Shown here: positions 1-8,252 of the stretch, one piece after another
How the letters are laid out: each line of letters starts with the position of its first letter
How positions within the stretch are numbered: the stretch's first letter is position 1
Assembly (NCBI RefSeq): GCF_000712055.1
Contig: NZ_JOOA01000002.1
Span: 3,136,001 to 3,200,000 of the forward strand
Direction of reading: 5' to 3'
DNA: 64,000 bases
Source of the DNA: Ruminococcus sp. HUN007
Lineage (GTDB): Bacteria; Bacillota; Clostridia; Oscillospirales; Ruminococcaceae
Made by a program: the position numbers and the translations under genes
Notes under the pieces: generated by a model
The model's database searches: none
What the model saw: the letters and a program-made list of their open reading frames with translations, nothing else
Told to the model about the DNA's origin: nothing

Positions 1-86
1 CGTGTCAGTTTTCCTGACATGCGCTCATTTGTTTATAAACGCAAATAAGATCGATGCAGGAGCAAGCTATTAGTGCAGTATGCCGA

Positions 87-115
87 TTGACTATAAAATG
101 TATGTGTGTTAAAAT
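87..115 (+). promoter_or_regulatory. candidate pflB promoter
   Basis: TTGACT at 87-92, a 17-base spacer and TAAAAT at 110-115 form a good sigma70-type promoter. If used, it gives the pfl transcript a leader of roughly 315 bases. No better promoter was found closer to the gene. Confidence 0.5.
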
Positions 116-437
116 GGATAAAGACAATAAAGAGTCCGGTGAGCAAAATCGTCGTTTTGTATGAACGAAAGTGACACATCCGGTAAATACAGGATCATGT
201 CCGGTATCTGAAAATGAAGCAGATATCTTATGTACGGAAAATAAAGTTTCCTGCATGAAGAACTGCGGAACTTCGGGTATCGGTAAAATTTGTTTCTGAC
301 AGTTTTACCTATATTCATTCAGGACAGTGACGGATTGTTCGGCTTCTTTTAAACAAGAAGGGGCCGGGTTTTGAATTGGCTGAAGACAATGTATTAAGAC
401 ATTAAGTCTTAAGCGAATTTACAGGAGGTTATATAAC
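116..437 (+). other. long non-coding leader of pflB
   Basis: No credible gene is seen here; the reverse-strand frames are shadows. The stretch holds several dyads: GGTAAAA/TTTTACC (282-288 with 303-309), CTTCTT/AAGAAG (343-348 with 355-360) and TTAAGAC/GTCTTAA (394-400 with 406-412). The last lies just ahead of the ribosome binding site AGGAGGT (423-429) and could be an operator or a small leader hairpin. No known riboswitch was recognised. Confidence 0.4.
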
Positions 438-2690
438 ATGGTAGAATTTTCACAGTGGAGTGGCTTCAAGGGTAACAAGTGGAAGCAGGAAATCAACGTT
501 CGTGACTTTATCCAGAAGAACTACACACCATATGACGGTGACGAATCATTCCTCGAAGGCACTACAGAAGCTACAGACAAGCTCTGGGGAAGACTTCAGG
601 AACTCTACAAGGAACAGAGAGCAAAGGGCGGCGTTCTTGACTGCGAAACAGAGATTGTTTCAAGCCTTACAGCTTATGGTCCTGGATATATAGACGAATC
701 ACTCAAGGATCTCGAAAAGATCGTAGGTCTCCAGACTGACAAGCCTCTTAAGAGAGCATTCATGCCTTACGGCGGTATCAAGATGGCTCAGCAGGCTGCT
801 GAAAGCTATGGCTACAAGGTAAATGAAAAGTACGATCAGATTTTTAACGAATATCACAAGACACACAACCAGGGTGTATTTGATGCTTACACACCTGAAA
901 TCCGTGCTGCACGTAAGAGCCACGTTATCACAGGTCTTCCGGATACATACGGCCGTGGACGTATCGTAGGCGACTACAGAAGAGTTGCTCTTTACGGTAT
1001 CGACTTTCTCATTCAGGAAAAGGAAAACGACAAGGCTAACACAGGCGACGGAACAATGACAGATGACGTTATCCGTCTCAGAGAAGAACTTGCTGATCAG
1101 ATCAAGGCTCTCCAGGGCATGAAGAAGATGGCTGAAATCTACGGATACGACATCTCACAGCCTGCTAAGAACGCCAAGGAAGCTGTTCAGTGGCTCTACT
1201 TCGGTTACCTCGCAGCTATCAAGACACAGAATGGTGCAGCTATGTCAGTAGGCCGTGTATCAACATTCCTCGACATCTACATCCAGCGTGACCTCGAAGC
1301 AGGCACAATCACAGAAAAGGAAGCTCAGGAACTTATCGACCACATGACAATGAAGTTCAGAATGGTTAAGTTCGCAAGAATTCCTTCATACAACGAACTC
1401 TTCTCAGGTGACCCGGTTTGGGCTACACTCGAAGTTGGCGGTATCGGCGTTGACGGTCGTCACATGGTAACAAAGAACGACTTCCGTTTCCTCCACACAC
1501 TCGAAAACATGGGACCTTCACCAGAACCGAACCTCACAGTTCTCTATTCTAAGAACCTCCCTGAAACATTCAAGAAGTACGCTTCACACATCTCAATCAC
1601 AACATCTTCTATCCAGTACGAAAACGATGATGTTATGAAGCCGGTTTGGGGCGACGACTACTCAATCTGCTGTTGCGTATCAGCTACACAGACAGGTAAG
1701 GAAATGCAGTTCTTCGGCGCAAGAGCTAACCTCGCTAAGTGCCTCCTTTACGCTATCAACGGCGGTGTTGATGAAAAGTCATTCGCACAGGTAGGCCCTC
1801 AGTACCAGCCAATCACTTCTGAATACCTCGACTACGATGAAGTTATGAAGAAGTACCTCGTAATGATGGACTGGCTCGCTGGACTCTATGTAAATACACT
1901 CAACCTCATCCAGTACATGCACGACAAGTACTACTATGAAGCAGCTGAAATGGCTCTTATCGATACAGACGTAAGAAGAACATTTGCAACAGGTATCGCA
2001 GGCTTCTCACACGTAATCGACTCACTCTCAGCTATCAAGTATGCTAAGGTTAAGACAATCCGTAACGAAGACGGCATCGTTGTTGACTTCGACATCGAAG
2101 GCGACTTCCCTAAGTACGGTAACGATGATGACAGAGCTGACCAGATCGGTGTTGACCTCCTCAAGACATTCATCACAATGATCAAGAAGAGACACACATA
2201 CAGAAATTCTGAACCAACAACATCTATCCTTACAATCACTTCAAACGTTGTTTACGGTAAGGCTACAGGTGCTCTTCCTGACGGACGTAAGGCAGGCGAG
2301 CCATTCGCTCCTGGTGCATCACCAAGCTACGGTGCAGAACAGAACGGTCTCCTTTCATCACTCAACTCAGTTGCTAAGATCCCTTATGAATGGGCTCTCG
2401 ACGGTATTTCAAATACACAGACAATCAACCCTGACGCTCTCGGTCACGATGAAGCTGAAAGAGTTAAGAACCTCGTTAATACACTCGACGGTTACTTCGC
2501 ACAGGGTGCTCACCACCTCAACGTAAACGTATTTGGTACTGAAAAGCTCCTCGACGCTATGGAACATCCGGAGAAGGAAGAATATGCAAACTTCACAATC
2601 CGTGTATCAGGCTACGCTGTAAGATTTATCGACCTTACAAAGGAACAGCAGCTTGACGTTATCAAGAGAACTTGCCACAAGTCATTATAA
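438..2690 (+). CDS. pflB: formate C-acetyltransferase (pyruvate formate-lyase)
   Basis: Cytosolic glycyl-radical enzyme that converts pyruvate and CoA to acetyl-CoA and formate in mixed-acid fermentation. At 750 residues it has the normal family length. The active-site cysteines lie in a CCC run at residues 411-413, and the radical glycine is in RVSGYAVRF near the C terminus (Gly725). ATG 438 follows AGGAGGT by 8 bases. Codon use is strongly skewed (CTC, AAG, GAC, ACA), as expected of a highly expressed gene. A strong terminator follows, and no activating-enzyme gene (pflA) is adjacent, so activation must come from elsewhere in the genome. The family call is secure. Confidence 0.98.
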   Translation: MVEFSQWSGFKGNKWKQEINVRDFIQKNYTPYDGDESFLEGTTEATDKLWGRLQELYKEQRAKGGVLDCETEIVSSLTAYGPGYIDESLKDLEKIVGLQTDKPLKRAFMPYGGIKMAQQAAESYGYKVNEKYDQIFNEYHKTHNQGVFDAYTPEIRAARKSHVITGLPDTYGRGRIVGDYRRVALYGIDFLIQEKENDKANTGDGTMTDDVIRLREELADQIKALQGMKKMAEIYGYDISQPAKNAKEAVQWLYFGYLAAIKTQNGAAMSVGRVSTFLDIYIQRDLEAGTITEKEAQELIDHMTMKFRMVKFARIPSYNELFSGDPVWATLEVGGIGVDGRHMVTKNDFRFLHTLENMGPSPEPNLTVLYSKNLPETFKKYASHISITTSSIQYENDDVMKPVWGDDYSICCCVSATQTGKEMQFFGARANLAKCLLYAINGGVDEKSFAQVGPQYQPITSEYLDYDEVMKKYLVMMDWLAGLYVNTLNLIQYMHDKYYYEAAEMALIDTDVRRTFATGIAGFSHVIDSLSAIKYAKVKTIRNEDGIVVDFDIEGDFPKYGNDDDRADQIGVDLLKTFITMIKKRHTYRNSEPTTSILTITSNVVYGKATGALPDGRKAGEPFAPGASPSYGAEQNGLLSSLNSVAKIPYEWALDGISNTQTINPDALGHDEAERVKNLVNTLDGYFAQGAHHLNVNVFGTEKLLDAMEHPEKEEYANFTIRVSGYAVRFIDLTKEQQLDVIKRTCHKSL

Positions 2691-2720
2691 TCTGATAACC
2701 AAAGTCGAACATAATTATAA

Positions 2721-2757
2721 AACGGCCCGCAGATCAAAAGGTCTGCGGGCCGTTTTG
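2721..2757 (+). terminator. Rho-independent terminator of pflB
   Basis: Perfect 13-bp stem AACGGCCCGCAGA (2721-2733) with TCTGCGGGCCGTT (2742-2754), an 8-base loop, then a short T run. Confidence 0.9.
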
Positions 2758-2759
2758 CG

Positions 2760-2789
2760 TCTATTGTACGCCGTCAGCGCACATTTTTT
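2760..2789 (+). repeat. partial family A repeat (second hairpin module only)
   Basis: The segment reads TATTGTACGCC, a short loop, then GCGCACATTTTTTG. This matches the second hairpin and T run of the family A repeats at 4.2-11.3 kb. Here it sits behind the different pflB hairpin, which suggests that the repeat is modular. Confidence 0.6.
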
Positions 2790-2809
2790 GCATAAACAGC
2801 AGAAATTAA

Positions 2810-2838
2810 TTGACAGAAAACAGACGATATGTTATAAT
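2810..2838 (+). promoter_or_regulatory. consensus sigma70-type promoter
   Basis: Exact consensus TTGACA (2810-2815), 17-base spacer, TATAAT (2833-2838), about 80 bases ahead of the lipoprotein gene. Strong constitutive expression is likely. Confidence 0.85.
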
Positions 2839-2917
2839 TCATAAGGTTTATCCCGCTGTGGTCAAAAAAAGCACCGGAGTGTAAATATTAAGCTATTAAT
2901 AGCAGGAGGAAAGATTT

Positions 2918-4174
2918 ATGATTTTTAAGCGAACAGCAGCGGGGATTATATTGGCTGGATTAATGTTAGGTATGACAGGATGCGGAAGCACTGGGAACGA
3001 TGGTGCGACTGAAAATACTGACGAAACTTCATTAATTGAAAAAACTGATGGTGGTGAGGAATCTGCATCTGAAGCAGAAAGCGGATCTGAAGAAGCAGAA
3101 AGCGCTGACTACAAGACTTATGATGTAAAATCAGAATGGTCAGAAGTTGAGCCTCATGAAGGATATGTACAGATTGATGACGTTCTCTATCCGGGATCAG
3201 AGATCTCTGCAGATGAGTTTATAAAACTTGTAGATTCTTCTGAGGTAGACTACGAGTATGATTATGATTCTTCAAAAACTCTTGAGCCTGATGCTTCTGA
3301 GAGCATAATCGTTAATCGTAACGGTCAGAAATGGTTCAGCGCTGAATTCGAGAACCAAACTGATGAAAAAATAACGCTTGGAGAAGCAACGCAGGTAAAG
3401 ATTACACCAGCAGCTGAAGGTGCAATGAAATACAGTCGTTTTATTGACGGTACATCATATGATGACTTTGTTCGGATGAATCATGATGAATGTGTGGATT
3501 ATTTTAAAAATCTTGAAGAGAAATTTCCTTGCTCCGGTTTTATTTTCAGTGATAATAATTCAGATCTTCAGGTTTCAGTGATTGGCGTAAGTAAACTGGA
3601 AAACAGTTCAGCAGGAAATTATGATATAACTTCTCAGCGCGTATGTGCATCTTTTTCTTATAATAGCGAAACAAAGAAATGCAGTAGTTTTTATGGCGTT
3701 TCTCCTTTACAAAGACTGGAAACAAAAGTACTCCCGACTGAACAGATGACAGATAATATTAACGAGTGGGGTCAGGAAGAACCGGAAGGTAAGAAGTATA
3801 CCATTCAGTATTCAGAAATCAGGTGCAGCGATCTGCCGCCTGAGGGACAGGAAAAAGCTGAAGAAATAATAAAAGCTGCTATCAGCGAAAATGTATCTGA
3901 TGCTGCTTCAATGGAAAAAGTAAATGATTATTTTATGGCTGTTCCGTATAAAGGCGGCAAAAAGGGCTTATACTTAGCAATTAAAGGCGGAGTTATGTAT
4001 GAGCTTACCATGAATGACGGCAGTAAAAAGTACATTGGCTACCAGTGGTATCCTGATTCTCCGGTAAACAAAAACGCTGGTTACTACACTCAGGTGTTCG
4101 GTAGTATAAAAGAAGTATTTGATTATGAACGTCAGGATACAATGAGTGCCGGATTCTATATTTTTGAAGATTGA
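2918..4174 (+). CDS. predicted lipoprotein of unknown function
   Basis: Exported 418-residue protein. Residues 1-21 are a basic then hydrophobic signal peptide ending in the lipobox MTGC, so Cys22 would be lipidated and hold the protein on the outer face of the membrane. Residues about 25-65 are a Glu/Ser/Ala-rich acidic linker, and the rest is a soluble domain with no family I recognise. ATG 2918 follows AGGAGGA closely. It is a single gene between an exact-consensus promoter and a family A terminator repeat. The lipoprotein call is firm; function is unknown. Confidence 0.8.
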   Translation: MIFKRTAAGIILAGLMLGMTGCGSTGNDGATENTDETSLIEKTDGGEESASEAESGSEEAESADYKTYDVKSEWSEVEPHEGYVQIDDVLYPGSEISADEFIKLVDSSEVDYEYDYDSSKTLEPDASESIIVNRNGQKWFSAEFENQTDEKITLGEATQVKITPAAEGAMKYSRFIDGTSYDDFVRMNHDECVDYFKNLEEKFPCSGFIFSDNNSDLQVSVIGVSKLENSSAGNYDITSQRVCASFSYNSETKKCSSFYGVSPLQRLETKVLPTEQMTDNINEWGQEEPEGKKYTIQYSEIRCSDLPPEGQEKAEEIIKAAISENVSDAASMEKVNDYFMAVPYKGGKKGLYLAIKGGVMYELTMNDGSKKYIGYQWYPDSPVNKNAGYYTQVFGSIKEVFDYERQDTMSAGFYIFED

Positions 4175-4239
4175 TCGATCTGAAAAAACAGATATACAGT
4201 AATTCCAGTTTTCATAATGGGAAACTGATTTTTCAAATA

Positions 4240-4308
4240 AAAGGTACAGCCGCCTCACCGAGGCGGCTGTGCTACTGATAGTGCGCCGGTTCGGCGCACA
4301 TTTTTTTG
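4240..4308. repeat. family A double-hairpin repeat, copy A1
   Basis: Hairpin 1 is ACAGCCGCCT (4246-4255) with AGGCGGCTGT (4261-4270). Hairpin 2 is GTGCGCCG (4281-4288) with CGGCGCAC (4292-4299), followed by a T run (4301-4307). A short A run precedes hairpin 1, so the unit can terminate transcription from either side. Confidence 0.9.
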
Positions 4309-4311
4309 TAA

Positions 4312-4340
4312 TTGCTAAGCCTCACATTTTGTGATATACT
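4312..4340 (+). promoter_or_regulatory. promoter directly behind repeat A1
   Basis: TTGCTA (4312-4317), 17-base spacer, TATACT (4335-4340). The -35 element starts five bases after the repeat's T run. Confidence 0.75.
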
Positions 4341-4376
4341 TATTTATATCTAAGTAATAAATCGGAGGCGGGGAAA

Positions 4377-4814
4377 ATGCTGAATATTATTTTCGGAGAC
4401 TGTCCGGATGCAATATACAATACAAGCGTGTATTTCAATAATACTTATGAGGATGAATGGCTGACAGATGAATTTGCCAGAAAGGTGATAAAAGCTATAG
4501 ATAAATCTGAAGTTGTTAATTCCCGTGCAGTAAGCAGTCCAGTTCTCGGTATAATTCCAACCGAAAAAATCGCGGGGGGAACAAAAACTCTGCTTCTGAT
4601 CAAAAATAAACCGGATATGATCTTCAACGCATCAACCTGTGGTGATAACTGTGCAAGATATATACTTGAAATAGCTGAAAGCACAGATATAACTATAAAT
4701 TTAAGGCATGTAATGGATTTTAAGAGAAAAAAGTTTAAGGCTCATATCCTTAATAATGATGTTTATGTGGATAATTACAGGGATTACCTGCTTAATGCAG
4801 TTAAATTTGTGTGA
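4377..4814 (+). CDS. DUF4869 family protein
   Basis: Cytosolic protein of 145 residues with the features I recall for DUF4869: an N terminus LNIIFGDCPDAIYNTSVYF, a central GTKTLLLI, and NASTCGDNCARYILEIAE. The biochemical role is unknown. ATG 4377 has a GGAGGCGGGG ribosome site. It ends eight bases before the ATPase start at 4823, so the two are very likely translated together; the same pair occurs in other Clostridia as far as I recall. It might be the partner or substrate of that ATPase. Confidence 0.75.
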   Translation: MLNIIFGDCPDAIYNTSVYFNNTYEDEWLTDEFARKVIKAIDKSEVVNSRAVSSPVLGIIPTEKIAGGTKTLLLIKNKPDMIFNASTCGDNCARYILEIAESTDITINLRHVMDFKRKKFKAHILNNDVYVDNYRDYLLNAVKFV

Positions 4815-4822
4815 GGCCGGTT

Positions 4823-5780
4823 ATGACAGGAAAATACAGTATAATTGTTCGTAACAATAAAATTCAGTTTACAATTGAAATAGAAAGAAATATCACGATC
4901 ATTCAGGGAGAAAGCGGAAGCGGTAAAACTACACTGGTAGATCTTATTGCAGTGTATTCAAGATACGGTAAAAGCAGCGGCGTAACAGTTAATTCAAAGG
5001 TAAATGTTGCAGTCTGTAACACTGACATGTGGGATGCATTTATCGATAAAACTCACAACAGTATTATTTTTATTGACGAAGGTAATGATTTTGTACAGAG
5101 TGCGGAATTTGCAAAAGCAGTAAAAGCATCAGATTGTTATTTCGTTATCGTTACCAGAGAAAATCTTGATCAGCTTCCTTACAGTGTGAAGAGTATTCTG
5201 AAGCTCAGAAAGACAGCAAGCCGGTCTAAAATTACATTTAACAGAACATATCCTGTTTATGAGAATCTGAAAAAAAACTGCGTTTTCAGAACGTAGTCTG
5301 ATCCTTACTGAAGATAAAGGATCAGGAAATGAGATGTTTACAAAGATTGCTGCCGATTATAACTGCAAATGTATTTCGGCTGATGGAAAATCGAATATCA
5401 AAGCAGTGATGTCTGAACATCTGGATGATCATATGATCATTGTAGCAGATGGATCAGCTTTCGGGGCAGATATGGCGGATGTTTATAAACTGGTTTGTCA
5501 GAATGAAGAAAAGTTATTTCTTTATCTTCCGGAAAGCTTTGAATGGCTTATCCTTTCTTCTGATATTGTTCGTATAAACGGACTGGAAGAAATACTGAAT
5601 GCTCCGTGGGAATACATTGACAGCAGTGAGTACATAAGCTGGGAACGATATTTCACTTCGCTTCTTGAAACATCAACAAAAGGTACACCGCTGCAGTACA
5701 GCAAGTCCAGACTTGCAAATGCGTATCTCAGCGATGAAAATGTAAGAAAGATAGTCGATACGATTACTAATTACGAGTAA
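4823..5780 (+). CDS. P-loop ATPase partner of DUF4869, split by a frameshift
   Basis: Two frames (4823-5296 and about 5279-5780) read as one protein of about 318 residues. The N-terminal part has the Walker A motif GESGSGKTT and an IIFIDEGND Walker B-like strand. The C-terminal part has LYLPESFEWLILSS and SWERYFTSLL, which belong to the same family as I recall it. The break is in a run of eight A (5270-5277); with seven A the frame reads KKTAFSERSLILTEDKGSGNE and runs on without a stop. The start is taken as ATG 4823 after GAGG, not the GTG at 4811. It may be an assembly error, transcriptional slippage at A8, or a true lesion. Function is unknown. Confidence 0.7.
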
Positions 5781-5783
5781 AAA

Positions 5784-5848
5784 TGGTACAGCCACCTCAT
5801 CGAGGTGGCTGTGCTGTTTATAGTGCGCCGACGGCGCACATTTTTTTG
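5784..5848. repeat. family A double-hairpin repeat, copy A2
   Basis: Hairpin 1 is ACAGCCACCT/AGGTGGCTGT, a paired change from the CCGCC/GGCGG stem of A1. Hairpin 2 is GTGCGCC-GAC-GGCGCAC, followed by T7. Confidence 0.9.
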
Positions 5849-5877
5849 TTGACCGGCATCGGTGTTTGTGCTATACT
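5849..5877 (+). promoter_or_regulatory. promoter directly behind repeat A2
   Basis: TTGACC (5849-5854), 17-base spacer, TATACT (5872-5877). The -35 element overlaps the end of the T run region of the repeat. Confidence 0.8.
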
Positions 5878-5960
5878 TTTTCTATAATGAAGTGCTGGAA
5901 TGCATATGAAGGCATTCAAAAGCATGATATAGGTGTATGTGAAAGGAAGGGGAGCTAAAT

Positions 5961-7541
5961 ATGCGTCGAATGATATCTTTTCTTATGGCGGGAATGATCG
6001 GATGCAGCTTACTTCATCAGGGAGGGTCAGTGATCTCAGCAGTTTCTGATATGGAAACGGGAAATCGTGAAACTGCTAAGTCAGATATTATTGATCTGGT
6101 GTTGATGTTTCAGAAATGGTTTCTCGGGTATGATGATGTCAATGTTGATGACATGGATGCTGTTGATTTCAACGGAGATGTCAAAGTTAATATTGCGGAT
6201 CTATGCTATATGAAAAGTCTGCTCGTCGAAGATAACGGACAGTCAGACTCAAAGCAGGTAAATCCGCCTGTCAAAGCACTTGATCCGGATCTTCCGTCTG
6301 TCGGAACGGACAATATTCCTGTGTTTGCGGTAAACTTTCCTGACTGTGAGTTTGAGTATGATGATATAACCGAAAAACTTCAGAAAACAGTTTTCTCACC
6401 TGAGGATAAAGATGATCCGTTATATCCGCTGGAAAGCGTGACGGCATATTACGACAGAGCATCATACGGAAGGCTGAAGCTTGAAGGTAATGTGTTCGAA
6501 TACACGGCTGAACAGCCAATCGGTTCGTATTTAAAGAGCAGTGCCCGCTCGCTTGTAAGTGAGATAATGACCGCCTTTGACGATACACTGAATTATAATG
6601 ATTACGATGCAGACGGAGATAAAAAACTGGATACTATGGTGCTCATTTTCCCTGATGCTGCTATAGAACTGGACGATAATCATGATAAATTTCCGGACTG
6701 GTGGCCGTATTCCACAACTGTTATCAGCAAAGAGAAATACGACGATGTAGCAGCAGGTACATTCTGCGTTATCGCATATGATGACGAAGATCAGGGTGAA
6801 TTCAATACAAGAATAGCACATGAACTTGGTCATGCGATGGGACTTGAGGATTATTATCAGGCTGCTGATAATCTAATGACTGACAATGAGGGTCTGCCGG
6901 GGCCGGCAGGTATTGAGCTGATGGACGAAGGTACAGGTGACCTTTCAGCCTGTTCGAAGCTTCTGCTGGGCTGGCTTGATGAAGATGAAATTCAGATATA
7001 TAACGGCGGTACGAAAGAGTTTACACTTACATCGATGCAGTATTCTCCGTCATGTATTATTATTCCTAAAGATCCTTCTGACCTGTATCTCAGTGAATAT
7101 TTTATTATTGAATACATCACCAAGGAAGGGAATAATTCTGTCTGCGGAGGAAATGGCATACGAATTCTTCATGTGAATACCGATGTTTCGTATGAGGATA
7201 AGATGTTCACCTACAGTAGATACGGAAAGCATTACGATACCAGTAATGAGAAGCAAAGAATTTTAAGGCTTGTTAATGATTTCGGAATATTTTATCCCGG
7301 CACACCAGGACGGAGCTTCATTAATCAGATAGACGGACAAATCGAAGGTTTTCACTGGTATAATAAATACGGAAATATGACTCTTGATACAGGTCTTACA
7401 ATAACGTTCAGCGAACTTAAGTGCGGACCGGAGTTTGAGTGGGGACTTGTGGATATGAGTTCATCAGGGACTTATTACAATCTTCCGGAGTATATCAGAG
7501 GAAGTTCATATACAATTACGATCACAGATGCCGCAGAGTAA
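5961..7541 (+). CDS. secreted M6-like zinc metallopeptidase with N-terminal dockerin-like segment
   Basis: Secreted protein of 526 residues. A signal peptide (about 1-30) is followed by a segment at about residues 38-92 with dockerin character. Its second half, DFNGDVKVNIADLCYMKSLL, has the Ca-binding D-N-D...DL pattern; the first half is degenerate. The catalytic domain contains HELGHAMGLEDYY (His287, Glu288, His291), typical of gluzincin peptidases such as the M6/immune inhibitor A group. ATG 5961 follows AAGGAAGGGG. It is a lone gene between repeats A2 and A3 with its own promoter. I infer attachment to a cellulosome through the dockerin; the substrate is unknown. Confidence 0.8.
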   Translation: MRRMISFLMAGMIGCSLLHQGGSVISAVSDMETGNRETAKSDIIDLVLMFQKWFLGYDDVNVDDMDAVDFNGDVKVNIADLCYMKSLLVEDNGQSDSKQVNPPVKALDPDLPSVGTDNIPVFAVNFPDCEFEYDDITEKLQKTVFSPEDKDDPLYPLESVTAYYDRASYGRLKLEGNVFEYTAEQPIGSYLKSSARSLVSEIMTAFDDTLNYNDYDADGDKKLDTMVLIFPDAAIELDDNHDKFPDWWPYSTTVISKEKYDDVAAGTFCVIAYDDEDQGEFNTRIAHELGHAMGLEDYYQAADNLMTDNEGLPGPAGIELMDEGTGDLSACSKLLLGWLDEDEIQIYNGGTKEFTLTSMQYSPSCIIIPKDPSDLYLSEYFIIEYITKEGNNSVCGGNGIRILHVNTDVSYEDKMFTYSRYGKHYDTSNEKQRILRLVNDFGIFYPGTPGRSFINQIDGQIEGFHWYNKYGNMTLDTGLTITFSELKCGPEFEWGLVDMSSSGTYYNLPEYIRGSSYTITITDAAE

Positions 7542-7550
7542 TTTCGGCAT

Positions 7551-7616
7551 AAAAAGGTACAGCCACCTCATCGGGTGGCTGTGCTGCTTATAGTGTGCCG
7601 ACGGCACACATTTTTT
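7551..7616. repeat. family A double-hairpin repeat, copy A3
   Basis: Hairpin 1 is ACAGCCACC/GGTGGCTGT. Hairpin 2 is GTGTGCC-GAC-GGCACAC, a paired change from GTGCGCC/GGCGCAC in A2. A T6 run follows. Confidence 0.9.
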
Positions 7617-7619
7617 GTG

Positions 7620-7648
7620 TTGACCGGTACAGTTGTTTGTGTTATACT
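7620..7648 (+). promoter_or_regulatory. promoter directly behind repeat A3
   Basis: TTGACC (7620-7625), 17-base spacer, TATACT (7643-7648). It closely resembles the promoter behind A2, so part of it may have been copied with the repeat. It also rules out the upstream start codons of the following frame. Confidence 0.8.
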
Positions 7649-7690
7649 TTTTTATATGAAATGTATGATGAAAGGACTGGAAAAGCACTA

Positions 7691-8092
7691 ATGGAAATTG
7701 TAAAATATCCGTCTGTGGAAGCAGTAACAGAAGCAATGAAAAATGATGAGCCAATGCTGGTTCTTATATCTTTTGATGGAGAAAAGGCTATAATGAGTCA
7801 GATAGATGAAGCAGTTGAACATCATGTACTTCTGATGAAATGCGGTTATAAAGATACTGATATAGATAAATTTTTCCGTATAGTACTTGATAAAAGCGGA
7901 GCTGACTGGACTTTTGTTTGTCCTCCTGACTATAAGAACATTCCGTTTAAAGACAAGCGGATAGAAGCATTTTATAAAGATGGTTTCAATGTTATTTCCG
8001 GTTTTCTGAATGATATAGGGTATCTTGTAGGTTTAAATATTCCTAAACGATACAGAAGACATATGGATGTAATGAAGAACGATACATACTAA
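7691..8092 (+). CDS. small hypothetical protein
   Basis: Cytosolic protein of 133 residues starting MEIVKYPSVEAVTEAM. No signal peptide, membrane segment or family was recognised. The frame is open further upstream, but the promoter lies there; ATG 7691 is chosen because AAAGGA (7671-7676) precedes it, though 14 bases away is long. ATG 7661 is the alternative. The stop codon is the first bases of repeat A4. Codon use resembles its neighbours. Function unknown. Confidence 0.65.
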   Translation: MEIVKYPSVEAVTEAMKNDEPMLVLISFDGEKAIMSQIDEAVEHHVLLMKCGYKDTDIDKFFRIVLDKSGADWTFVCPPDYKNIPFKDKRIEAFYKDGFNVISGFLNDIGYLVGLNIPKRYRRHMDVMKNDTY

Positions 8093-8155
8093 AGGTACAG
8101 CCGCCTCATCGAGGCGGCTGTACTACTGATAGTGCGCCGATTCGGCGCACACATA
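8091..8155. repeat. family A double-hairpin repeat, copy A4
   Basis: Hairpin 1 is ACAGCCGCCT/AGGCGGCTGT and hairpin 2 is GTGCGCCG-ATT-CGGCGCAC. The T run is replaced by ACATATATT. The unit begins on the stop codon of the preceding gene. Confidence 0.85.
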
Positions 8156-8168
8156 TATTACATGCAAC

Positions 8169-8197
8169 TTGACATTGATTGGAAAAATGAATATAAT
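8169..8197 (+). promoter_or_regulatory. exact consensus promoter behind repeat A4
   Basis: TTGACA (8169-8174), 17-base spacer, TATAAT (8192-8197), 56 bases ahead of the next gene. Confidence 0.88.
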
Positions 8198-8252
8198 TAA
8201 TTAAGTATATGGCTATTGATATTTTGAGATAATATGGTGAGGAGTTGATTGA

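Noticed and set aside
5..318. Reverse-strand open frames upstream of pflB
   Set aside because: No ribosome sites, Cys/Ser-rich random-like sequences, and they overlap the forward promoter and leader.
7595..7690. Longer N terminus of the 133-residue protein
   Set aside because: The region contains repeat A3's second hairpin and the -35/-10 promoter, so it cannot be translated from this transcript.
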